Assembly (NCBI GenBank): GCA_963930655.1
Contig: OZ005610.1
Location: 7,817,001-7,881,000, forward strand
Direction of reading: 5' to 3'
DNA: 64,000 nt
DNA from: Myrica gale
Lineage: Eukaryota; Streptophyta; Magnoliopsida; Fagales; Myricaceae
A program made the translations under genes and the position numbers. Of this stretch, positions 34,101 to 51,400 are shown in pieces. The notes below the pieces were generated by a model. It saw only the letters and a program-made list of their open reading frames with translations. It made no database searches and had not been told where the DNA came from. Each line of letters begins with the position of its first letter. Positions within the stretch are counted from its first letter, which is position 1.

Positions 34101-37100
34101 GGGACTCATAACTGGTTAATCATTTTTGCCCTGATTAAAAACAAACAACGTTTCTTTGTAGTGCTTTAGGCCAAGCTGCTCCAAACCTTGCTGCCATTGC
34201 TAAAGGACGGGCAGCTGCAGCCAACATCATAAGCATGATTGAAATAGATTCCAAGTCTTCTAAGACATCAGATGCTGGGGTAGAATTGCCCAAGATGGCG
34301 GGTCAAATTGACTTTTGTGAGGTCTGTTTCGCTTATCCTTCACGTCCCAATTTAGTCTTTGACAAGTTGAGCTTTTCAATTAGCGCTGGGAAGACCTTTG
34401 CAATAGTTGGTCCAAGTGGCTCGGGAAAGAGCACTATCATTTCCATGGTTCAACGTTTCTACGAACCCACTTCAGGTATGTAGTACCATCCTATCTGAGA
34501 TGATATAGAGTCCTAGTTATGGTTGCAAAGCTCATGTGTTATGCCTAAATATTTTACAGGTAAAATACTGTTGGATGGACATGATCTTAAGAGTCTCCAG
34601 TTAAAATGGTTGAGGGAACAGATGGGGTTGGTTAGCCAAGAACCATCATTGTTTGCCACAACCATAGCCAGCAATATCCTGTTTGGTAAACAAGATGCAG
34701 ACATGGAAGAGATCAGACAAGCTGCCAAAGCTGCAAATGCACATTCTTTCATTGAAGGGCTACCCGATGGTTATGACACTCAGGTACATACTATTAGCAG
34801 TCCCTGTCAAGTAATATGATATTGTCGAGTTTGTTATCTTTGAAACTAAAGCAGTCAAAATTAAATCCTGCAATGCACAAACACGATTGACATTGCTGAA
34901 TTTAGGTTGGAGAGTGTGGAACTCAGCTTTCAGGAGGGCAAAAGCAGAGAATTGCTATTGCAAGAGCAGTGCTGAGAAATCCAAAGATACTACTCCTAGA
35001 TGAGGCCACCAGTGCTCTTGATGCAGAATCGGAGCTGCTTGTTCAGCAGGCACTAGATAAAATTATGTTGGATCGAACCACAATCATTGTTGCACATCGC
35101 CTATCCACTGTCCGGGATGTTGATACAATCGTAGTGTTGAAGAATGGTCAAGTTGTAGAAAGTGGTACACACTTGGACTTGATATCCAAGAAGGGTGAGT
35201 ATGCAACTTTGGTGAACTTGCAAGTATCAGAACATATTAAAGAGCCCAGTTCAATATCACGCTCTGGAAGTTCAAGGAATTCAAGCTTTAGAGAACGCTC
35301 TGTAAGCTCAACGAATTCCAGCTTTCGAGAACTCCCCGATCAGCTGGAGCTGAAGTCAACTGATCAAAACTCCCCAGCAAAGCCAACTCCATCGATTTGG
35401 GAACTACTAAAACTAAATGCACCTGAGTGGCCATATGCAGTACTTGGCTCAGTGGGTGCAGTTCTGGCTGGCATGGAAGCTCCTCTATTTGCCTTTGGAA
35501 TCACACATATCTTGACTGCATTTTATTCTCCTGATGTTTCTCAAATGAAACATGAAGTTGAACGGGTAGCAGTTATATTTGTTGGAGTGGCAGTTATTAC
35601 TATTCCCATATACCTGTTGCAACACTATTTCTATACCTTGATGGGAGAGCGTCTCACAACCCGTGTACGCTTATTAATGTTCTCAGGTTCGTCTCAGGAC
35701 AATTTCCCCCAGCTACAAACTTGTTAAAAATATAATCATTGATACTAATTAGAATTTCGTTTCTTATGTTGCAGCTATCCTTTCCAACGAAGTTGGCTGG
35801 TTTGATTTGGATGAGAATAATACGGGCTCCCTAGCATCCATTTTAGCAGCGGATGCAACATTAGTAAGGAGTGCTCTTGCTGACCGTCTATCAACAATTG
35901 TGCAGAATGTTGCACTCACTGTGACTGCCTTTGTAATTGCCTTCATGTTGAGTTGGCGCATAGCGGCAGTGGTTGTTGCCTCCCTCCCCCTACTTATTGG
36001 AGCTTCGATTACTGAGGTACGTTTTGGTACTGTCAACTGTGGATCACCTCCTGCCACCTATTAGGCAATGGTTTCCTGTTTAGTTTTTTTTCTAGTCCAT
36101 AAACCCCTTGTATATTTACTTTACTTTTGTATCCGTAGCAACTATTTCTCAAGGGATTTGGAGGAGACTATAGCCGTGCCTATTCTAGAGCAACATCTTT
36201 GGCGCGAGAAGCAATTGCCAATATACGTACTGTTGCTGCCTTTGGTGCTGAAGACCAGATCTCAAGGCAATTTGCTTCTGAATTAGACCAACCAAAGAAG
36301 CAAGCACTTGTACGAGGCCATATATCGGGTTTTGGCTATGCACTGTCTCAGTTCTTTGCGTACTGTTCCTATGCACTTGGCCTCTGGTATGCGTCAATTT
36401 TAATCAAGCATAAAGATTCGAACTTTGGAGATATCATGAAATCTTTCATGGTTTTGATAATCACTGCATTGGCAATAGCAGAAACACTTGCTCTTACACC
36501 TGATATTGTGAAAGGGTCGCAAGCACTTGGGTCAGTTTTCGGTATTCTCCATAGGAAAACAGCCATCGACCCCAATAATCCCACCGCAAAGATGGTAACT
36601 CAAGTCAAAGGGAATATAGAATTCAAGAATGTGTGTTTCAAGTACCCGGCAAGGCCGGATATAACGATCTTCGAGAATTTGAACTTGAAAATTCCTTCAG
36701 GAAAGAGTCTAGCTGTAGTGGGGCAGAGTGGGTCGGGTAAGAGTACCGTGATTGCATTAGTCATGAGATTCTACGACCCCACTTTTGGGGCAGTTTTGAT
36801 CGATGGGTATGATATCAAACGGTTGAACCTGAGATCATTGAGGCTAAAAGTAGGTTTGGTTCAGCAAGAGCCAGCATTGTTTTCCACAACAATTTACGAG
36901 AACATCAAGTATGGGAACGGGCAGGCATCAGAGATTGAAGTAATGAAGGCAGCAAAAGCAGCAAGTGCCCATGAATTCATTAGCAGAATGCCTGAAGGTT
37001 ACAAAACTCACGTTGGTGAGAAAGGAGTGCAGTTGTCAGGGGGACAAAAACAAAGGGTGGCAATTGCCAGAGCCATGTTGAAAGACCCAGCCATTCTTCT

Positions 37101-37350
37101 TCTGGATGAAGCAACGAGTGCATTGGACACAACATCTGAGAAGCTTGTTCAAGAGGCTCTAAACAAACTTATGGAGGGGCGAACAACAATCCTGGTAGCA
37201 CACAGGTTGTCAACCATCCGTGATGCAGACCGTATTGCCGTGCTGCAAAATGGTAGGGTGATGGAACTTGGCAGCCATGAGCAACTCACTAGAAAACCAG
37301 GTAGTATCTATGGACAATTGGTCAACCTACAACAAGAAAAGAATGTATAA
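31194..37350 (+). CDS. ABCB13/14: ABCB/MDR-type full ABC transporter (ABCB13/14 group), complete
   Basis: Ten exons: 31194-31475, 33069-33123, 33238-33413, 33512-33712, 33816-34075, 34162-34475, 34560-34783, 34906-35686, 35775-36016, 36139-37350. They total 3747 nt and 1248 residues, the usual length. The layout is TMD1 (about 45-330), NBD1 (Walker [10 protein letters not shown] at about 409-417, signature LSGGQ at about 512-516, Walker [13 protein letters not shown]), linker with a Ser-rich repeat, TMD2 (about 680-980) and NBD2 (GQSGSGKST at about 1040-1048, LSGGQ at about 1144-1148, [12 protein letters not shown]). Residues such as [27 protein letters not shown] and [11 protein letters not shown] match Arabidopsis ABCB13/14, plasma-membrane transporters tied to auxin and malate. 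One oddity is that NBD1 has [11 protein letters not shown] where the family has GEGGTQ. Intron 1 (1.6 kb) holds a hAT MITE. Confidence 0.95.
32359..32871. mobile_element. hAT-type MITE in ABCB intron 1, 513 bp
   Basis: A perfect 8-bp duplication AACTAGTA (32351-32358 and 32872-32879) flanks ends AAGGTGAG and (complement) TGCAAGGGTGAGC. The interior is full of TTCCGGT/GAATTTTCGG-type motifs in both orientations, like other plant hAT MITEs. It has no coding capacity. It lies well away from the splice sites. Confidence 0.8.
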
Positions 37351-43112
<5,762 letters not shown>

Positions 43113-44764
43113 TCCAGGAGAGTTTCTATTTCACATAGGAGACAATGACCTGCCAGCCTCTCACTGCAATATGTCTATCTGTCTGTCTATGTCCTTTCCT
43201 ATTCCATGTCTTCGTAACGAAGCAGCAAGCTGGTTTTGTATAGTCTTGACTCTTGACTGACATGATAGGGATCTATGTAAAAGCACCGATTAGTTTCTGG
43301 CTTTAAATGTTTACGTGATCTGTAACTGATTACTAGCACTCCTTCTTGACCCATGCACACTTGTGATGTTTTTAAAATTTTTCTTCTGTATTAACCAGAT
43401 GCGAGGAAGGTCCCAAATATGAAAAAACTGCACTCTGACATTTAGTTGGTCATATCATCATAGTTTGTGTTCATAATCTAATACTGTGGTCTTGCAATTT
43501 GCTGTTTTATATGCTTGCGTAGTATCACCCAATGAGGTACTTAGTTGACTGTGCACGCCTTCAATGAGATTAATGATATACGGTGCTTTATATTGTTGAC
43601 TGCTAGGGTTTATTTTAAGGTTTCATATGATCTTGTGGTGGTCGCTTCGGCGACGAGGATTGCCAAGTCTTACGTTGCAATGACAAAGTTGGCCACTTTT
43701 TCCTGGTAATGGAACCCTATAAAGTTCGTCTAGAACATATTCGTATGGATGTCATTTTTTTTCTTCTTCAAATGAGCTCTCTTTGAAGGTGTTGGTGACA
43801 ATTTTACAAGGTGGTCTACTATCTCATTCCCTTTTTTTTCACACCCCCTATTTTGGTTATAAACGATCATAATGCATGTACGGTCCATATGGTGCAACTA
43901 AGTGAGTAAGTGTGGTATAGATGATAGATCCAAGAAAAAAAAAAGTGGTATAGATGATAGAGATCAGGCTGATGCCTTGGTTTTTTTTTCCTCTCCCCCT
44001 CTCCTACTGCCCCTTTCCTTCTCCCACCCCTTCTCTGGCAGAAGGAAGAGCTCTGGGTCCCTCTCGCTTCCCTCCCCTCTGTTCTGCTTTCCTGTGATCA
44101 TAGCTGAGAATAAAACCCCCCACCGGTGCTCATCTCTGCTCCATTCCGGAGCTGATTGATCGGTGCGTGAGGTTTCGCGTGTGCCACATCCACCCATAGA
44201 TCTCACGTGCTTTAGTGTTCTTCTATGTAGCACTTGCGCCTCCCGGTGGTTCGATGAGCCCTAACTAGGAGTTGTTCCGTCGCCGTGTGAGAGCCCACGC
44301 ACGTCGATGGCGCTCGTGCATCCCATTTGGGCTGCTCCTGCTCCTGCTCCTCCACCATATGATGCTGCCACCAACCTCTGTCATCGACTTTTCTATTTTC
44401 GTTGGTTTTTTCAATTTGTCGCCTATTATGGGTTATCTCAACTCTTCACCTCGTTAAGTTTGTATGACTGTTTGACTCCCTTATTAGTTGGGCCACCGTG
44501 TTTGTAGAGGATAAGAGGGTGTTCGGTTGAGTTGTGTTTTAAAAATTTTTTATGTTTTAAGAATTTTTAGGTGATATTAAATTTATTAGTATAGTTATTT
44601 TTATGTAGTGTAAAAAAATGATATTTAGTTGTAGAGTTTTTTTGTGTTGTGAAGGCGTCAGAGTATGTAAGAATGAAATCTCAGATTTATTGATAATAAA
44701 AAAAGAGAAATGTTATATTCTTTTTAAATTTATTTTAAAAGGAATCTGACCGCTATTCATTTTA
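43113..44764. other. ROP 3' UTR and intergenic DNA
   Basis: A pyrimidine-rich patch at 43978-44090 opens short frames on both strands that match no family. Around 44516-44700 a GGGTGTTCGGTT...TTTTAAAAATTTT sequence looks like one end of a Harbinger-like MITE lacking its partner. No gene is called. Confidence 0.4.
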
Positions 44765-44961
44765 TGGTGCGTTTGTGTCCTAAAATTTTACACACTAAAA
44801 TTTTAACACAATAAAAAATTACAATATAATCTCTTTCTCCCCCATCATATCACTACTATTCACTACAAAAAATATAAAAAATTACCTCTCTCTTCACTTT
44901 TTCACTAAACCCAATACTTAAAATTTTAACAACACTAAAATTTTACAACACAAACACACCC
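44765..44961. mobile_element. Harbinger/Tourist-like MITE, 197 bp
   Basis: Inverted ends TGGTGCGTTTGTG and (complement) GGGTGTGTTTGTG continue into CCTAAAATTTTA-type arms. They are flanked by TTA on both sides (44762-44764 and 44962-44964), the 3-bp target duplication of PIF/Harbinger elements. The interior is AT-rich with no coding. Confidence 0.8.
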
Positions 44962-44964
44962 TTA

Positions 44965-45402
44965 AAAGGATAAAGCCGTCAGATACTTTTACAAACAACA
45001 CCAAGAACTCATAAAAAAATGTGTCGTATTTCTAAAAAACCATTAAATTCAGCCGGACTGAGGTACAGTTCTAGTCAAACCGGAACAAAAAAGAGGTTAA
45101 AGTCAATGCCTAAAAAAAATAATAGAGCTCGAAGTCCTCAAAGAGGCTGATTTTTTTTTTTTTTTTTCTGGTCAAAAGAGACTGATTTGTTAGTTTGTTA
45201 CCAACCAGTCTTGTTTTCTCTTGCTTAGCGTTACCAACCATTCTTAAATGCAAGCCAATGTCGCGGTTGAATCACCTAGCCGTAACACTAACCTTTCCAA
45301 AATAGTAACTATGCTGCCAAACGTTCAACCCGTTAACGTTCTTCAAGCTTCGTAGCGCGAAGGCTCCTCCGGTTCAACGGAGTTGGAGAAGTACAGAGAG
45401 AA
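44965..45402. other. VPS35 upstream region
   Basis: AT-rich, with a T-run at about 45150-45168. It is the presumed promoter and 5' leader of VPS35. No TATA box stands out. Confidence 0.45.
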
Positions 45403-48400
45403 ATGATGAAATCGGACGGAATCGAGGACGAAGAGAAATGGCTCGCCGAAGGGATCGCCAGCATTCAACATAACGCCTTTTACATGCATCGCGCTCTGGT
45501 ACACGTCAATTTCTCCCATCGTAACCCATAGCTATCCCCCAGATCCCCGCCGTAACCTTATAATTATTAATTCACAGAATTTGTATTGTCGCAGGACGCG
45601 AACAATCTCCGGGAAGTCCTCAAGTACTCCGCACAGATGCTCTCTGAGCTTCGAACTTCGAAGCTTTCACCGCACAAATACTACGAACTCTGTAAGCATT
45701 TTTCCTTTTATTTTTTCTTTTATTCCACGAATTGATTGTTTTCGTTCATTTAGTCGGAGTACTGATTGGAAGTTTGATTCTTGTTGTGCTTGGGGTGCGT
45801 GAGATATGCGAGCGTTCGATGAATTGAGGAAGCTGGAGATGTTCTTCAAAGATGAGAGCAGGCATGGGGTCTCGGTCGTTGACCTTTATGAACTTGTTCA
45901 GCATGCCGGTAACATTTTGCCGAGACTGTAAGATTCTTGATTCATTGAACCCAAGTATGTATGTTACCTTTTGCTGTGCAATAGATAGACTTCTAGTTTT
46001 TGAATTTTTTCCTTTTCCTTTGCGCTCATAAACTTTATGTACGCTTTTCAGATAAAATTCTAAATTTTTTCAAATTTGATTTGCATTTTTAATTACAGAT
46101 GTCAGAATATCCTATAATTCCATGTGAAGTCTCTTCTTTTGATTTTCCAGGTATCTCCTATGTACGGTAGGATCTGTGTACATTAAATCTAAGGAGGCTC
46201 CCGCTAAGGATGTCCTTAAAGATCTCGTCGAAATGTGTCTTGGTGTTCAGCATCCAATACGTGGTCTCTTTTTAAGAAGTTATCTTGCTCAAGTCAGTAG
46301 AGATAAGTTGCCTGATATTGGTTCAGAATATGAAGGGTAAGATGGTATTTGATTGTGTACCTTTCCCTTTCCAAAATGAAGATTCCAATCGTAGGAGTTA
46401 TAACTTAGTTTTGTGTCTTTATTTCCAAGTGTTTAATGCAAGAACGTAGCAAATGTCTTCCCTTCATTCTGTCATAAGTTGTTTCACATAAAACTTTTTT
46501 TCCCCTTCTGAATGAATCACGTCATCCTGTCAATTTGATGTCGACGGTGATGCATAAGAAGCATTTTCTAGGAACTTCAATTTCTTACCTCGCTAGACCT
46601 TTCCTACCTCTTGCTGGAACCAAGTACTGTTATAGAGATTTGCTATTTAAAAAGGAACCTTGAATCAAAGCTGGTGTATGATTAGCGAGATGAACAATCT
46701 TAAGTAAATTTGCTGCATCAATATGTTCAAATTTTGTAGCTTGTTGTATGCTTGCAAGTCATGCAGACCACTTCTATCGTGCTAAAGTAAATCCCAAATT
46801 TATGCTTTCGTGCCATAGGCTGATGTTATCTTTGGAGATGAGAAATGTATGTGACCACTAACTTACATATACTTATACCTTTATTAAGATTCATCTGTGC
46901 CATGATCCTTCTGCAGTGATGCTGACACTGTCATGGACGCTGTGGAATTTGTTCTTCAGAATTTCACTGAGATGAATAAGCTTTGGGTACGACTGCAACA
47001 TCAGGTATTTTGGACATCTACGAGCCCTTATTCACTTTCGTGCTTGATCCATGCATGGCACCAAAGTACTTGCATGCCACAGAGTTAAGAATACGTCATG
47101 AGGGCATGATTTTTGGCCATGCAGATGTTATGGTGCCTGTGAATCATTCATACTCTTTGGCGATCCTGAGTTGAGGCCTTCAATTGGGCTTTCTGGTCTG
47201 CAGGGACCTGGTTGGTTAAAAGAGAAGCTGGAAAAGGAAAGGAGTGAGCTCCGCGACCTGGTAATTTCTGAAACGGCCACCAGATTGTGTACTGGATTTT
47301 TATAAGTGGTATCAAAATTCTTTTTCATTATTTTATTATATTTTTATTTTACTTAAACAGGTAGGGAAAAATCTCCACGTTCTCAGTCAGATTGAGGGTG
47401 TGGACCTTGAACTGTACAAAGATACTGTTCTTCCCAGAATCTTAGAACAGGTCTAGTAACGCCGTCCTCTTCTTGGAAATTTTTAAAATATAAGTTGTGA
47501 TTCTATTTTTTTTCTTCTGATTTTCCGCTTGAGAAGCCTTATCTGATTTACTTCCGAATTGCATCGAAATTGGCTTGTGCAGATTGTCAACTGCAAAGAT
47601 GAGCTTGCTCAATACTATCTGATGGATTGCATAATTCAGGTCTTTCCTGATGAGTATCATTTGCAGACCCTTGAGACACTATTGGGTGCTTTCCCCCAGC
47701 TTCAGGTGGGTTACAGAATAGTTTGATATGATTTCCAATTTTTCTTAGCCTGTATTTTGTGTTTGTTTTCACTGTGGGTGTGGAGATTATTTTTCCCTGC
47801 GTTGGGGGGTGGGGTCCTGGAAAAAAGAATTCACTAATTCCAAACTGGAATCACATCCTATAACCAACATGCTAGCTAGTTGCAGTTCGTTGATGCTGTT
47901 CATCCCCTTAGGAATGGGAGGAATATCCAAGGCCAGTTTAGGAAGGTTTGAGCTTTTCAGGAGCTTCAGCTTTGGTGAGAAGCAGATCCAATGCTGCCTG
48001 AATTTCCTAGCCACTTACAATATTGGCAAAAATCCGAAGCACTCTGAGTTGGCAGACATCTGTTAATACCTTCAACATTTTAAATTAGAATAGCCAATCA
48101 AACTGGACCTCAATCCCCTTCTCTGAAAAAATGAGTCTATTATTGGATACTGTTGCTATCGGTGACTGTTGAACTTAAGAATTGCATTGTAATTAATCTG
48201 GATCTATGGATTTTAGAGGACGTTGAATCTGGAAAAATTCTCTCCTTGTTGGATGAGCATACAATTTTAAATACAGATAACCTACGCATGCCTGCCCATT
48301 TGTGCATATGTGAAGCATCTTTGGATTCTGGACTATCAACTATTGAATGTAGTTTCTCCCCTTAAATACTGTCTGACAATGCTTTTTATTCACAGCCAAT

Positions 48401-51400
48401 GGTTGACATCAAGACAGTATTATCTCAATTAATGGACAGGTTATCTAATTATGCTGCTTCAAGTACAGATGTGAGTTATCTAACGCTGTCCTTGTGATTC
48501 ATGCTTTCCCATTTTGTTGATAATTTTTTCTTGTGTCAGGTACTTCCTGAATTCCTGCAAGTGGAAGCTTTTGCAAAACTTAGTGGTGCAATTGGTAGGG
48601 TAAGCTTTCTATTGCCCTAAGGTTACTAATTTATGTTTGAGTGTATTAGGGTTTAGCAAAAGTAGGTGAAAGAGATAAATCCTCTTTCCCTTCAACGTCT
48701 CTTATATATAGAATAGGATAATCACATAATAGGCAAAACATTAAACAAAAAAGATTATTTCCCTCGATACATCAAACTTTCCTTAACACTCCCCCTCAAG
48801 CTGGAGCATATATATCATATAGATCCAGCTTGGAACATAGAAACTTCAACCGGCTACCAGACACAGCCTTAGTAAACATATCCGCTAGCTGATCTCCTGT
48901 CTTCACAAAGGATGTAGAGATGTCTCCATTAAATATTTTGTCCCGAATGAAATGACAATCGACCTCAATATGCTTCGTCCTCTCGTGGAACACTGGATTA
49001 GATGCAATGTGTACAACTGTCTGATTGTCACAAAATAGTGGAATAGGGGTTGGAGTTGGAAAACCAATCTCCGTGAAAAAATGTTGCAACCACGTCAGTT
49101 CACTTGTTGTATGTGCCATTGCCCTGTATTCTGCTTCTGCACTAAACCTTGCTACCACAGTTTGTTTCTTACTTTTCCATGTGACCAAGTTACCCCCAAG
49201 GAACGTACAATATCCTGTAGTAGAGCGTCTATCTGAAGGAGAACCTGCCCAATCTGCCTCAGTGAATCCTTCTACTCGGAGATGTCCATTTCGCCTATAT
49301 AGTATCCCAAGACCAGGAGACTTCTTTAGATACCGAATGATACGTATGCCAGCCTCCCAATGTGAAACCCAAGGAGTATCCAAAAATTGTCTTACAATAC
49401 TAACTGCATATGATATATCTGGCCTAGTAATGGTGAGATAATTTAACTTACCCACCAGACGACGATACCTACCAGGTTCTTCAAACAACTCACCTTCATC
49501 TTTCAATAATTTCTGGTTAGGGTCCATAGGTGAATCAATAGGCCGAGATCCCAAGTGGCCAGTCTCCTCCAACAAATCAAGTACATACTTTCTTTGAGAC
49601 AGATTGATACCTGTTGTAGATCGTGCAACTTCAATGCCCAGAAAGTACCTCAACTTGCCTAGGTCTTTTGTATGAAACTGTTGCTGCAAAAAATCTTTCA
49701 ACCGAGCAATGCTACCTGCATCATTTCCAGTTATTACAATATCATCCACATACACCACAAGAATAACATGACCTGCAGTAGTCTTTAAGTGGAACACAGA
49801 ATGATCAGTTTGACATCTTGTAAGGCCAAAATCTATCACAGCTTCAGAAAATTTCCTGAACCATGCCCTCAGTGACTGTTTGAGACCATACAATGCTCTC
49901 TTCAACCGACAAACACTCTGACACTCCCCCTGAGCAACAAACCCAGGTGGTTGCTCCATATAAACTTCGTCCGGTAAGTCACCATGCAAAAAAGCATTTT
50001 TGACATCTAACTGAAAAAGGGGCCAGTTATTATTAGCAGCAATAGAAATAATAACACGGATAGACGAAATCTTTGCAACATGAGAGTAAGTTTCATCATA
50101 GTCAAGACCATATGTCTGGGTGTAACCTTTAGCGACCAAGCGAGCAAGTGAACCATCAGGATTGAATTTAACGGTATACACCCACTTACAACCAACAGTA
50201 TGTTTACCCGAAGGTAACGACACAAGATCCCAAGTACCATTCTGATGCACAGCCTCCATTTCCAATTCCATGGCTGCCCTCCATCCAGGATCAGACAAAG
50301 CCTCCTGCACTGTCTTAGGAACAGAAATACTAGAAAGGGAGGATGTAAAACAAGAAAAAGAAGAAGACAAAGAGGCAGAGGAAACATACTAACCAATAGG
50401 ATGGTGAGTAAAACAAGAGCGTTTACCTTTCCGAAGAGCAATAGGCAGGGAAGATGGTGAAGACGAACTTCCAGGATCTAGAGGCGGCAAGGATGAAGGA
50501 GAAGGCACTGGAGTGGGTGGCCGAGGACGACGAGTATATACCTGTAAGGGAGGAGGAGGAGGAGGCGACGGTAAGGAAGCTGGAAAAGAGATAGGAAGAG
50601 TATCGGGGTTGGAGGGCAGGGGAGGAGGCGGACTAGACTCAAAGGAAGAATCAGAAGGAAGTATCTGAGAAAAGTAAGGGGACGACTCGTCAAAGGTAAC
50701 ATCAGCGCTCACAAAGTAGCACTGGAGAGGAGGATTATAACAACGATAGCCTTTTTGGGTATGAGAGTACCCAAGAAATACACATTTAGTAGAACGAGGG
50801 TCCAACTTGTCAAACCCAGGTCCAAGATTATGGACATAACAGACAGACCCGAAAATCTGTAGGGGTAACGGATGAGGAGAGGAGGATGGGTATAACAGAG
50901 AATGGGGAGAGACACCGTCAAGAACAGACGAAGGCATCCTATTGATGAGATAGCATGCAGTAAGAACAACGTCACTCCAAAACTTTTTAGGGACATGCAT
51001 ATGAATTAAGAGAGCACGTGCGACCTCTAACAGATGACGATTGCGTTCAGCCACTCCATTTTGTTGTGGAGTGTAAGCACATGAAGTCTGATGAATAATG
51101 CCTTTAGTAGATAAAAAGGATTGGAAAGCAATAGATTCATATTCTTTGGCATTATCAGAACGCAAGACACATATTTTTTTTTTCTGAAATTGAGTTTTAA
51201 TTTGTGCACGGAAGATTTGAAAGATAGAACATAGTTCATATCGATTTTTCATAAGAAATAATCAAGTCATACGAGAAAAATCGTCAACAAAAGTGACAAA
51301 ATATCGAAATTTATTAGATGGAACATTGACAGGTCCCCATATATCGGAATGAACTAACTCAAAAGGACTCGAGATGCGACTAATAACTCTCAAAGGAAAA

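Noticed and set aside
43902..44507. Short frames on both strands in a pyrimidine-rich patch
   Set aside because: No homology, Ser/Pro/Leu-biased shadow composition, no splice context.
50007..51239. Several 70-144-codon minus-strand frames (50007-50441, 50478-50702, 50709-50996, 51027-51239)
   Set aside because: Out-of-frame shadows of the integrase and RT frames; Leu/Ile-rich shadow composition.
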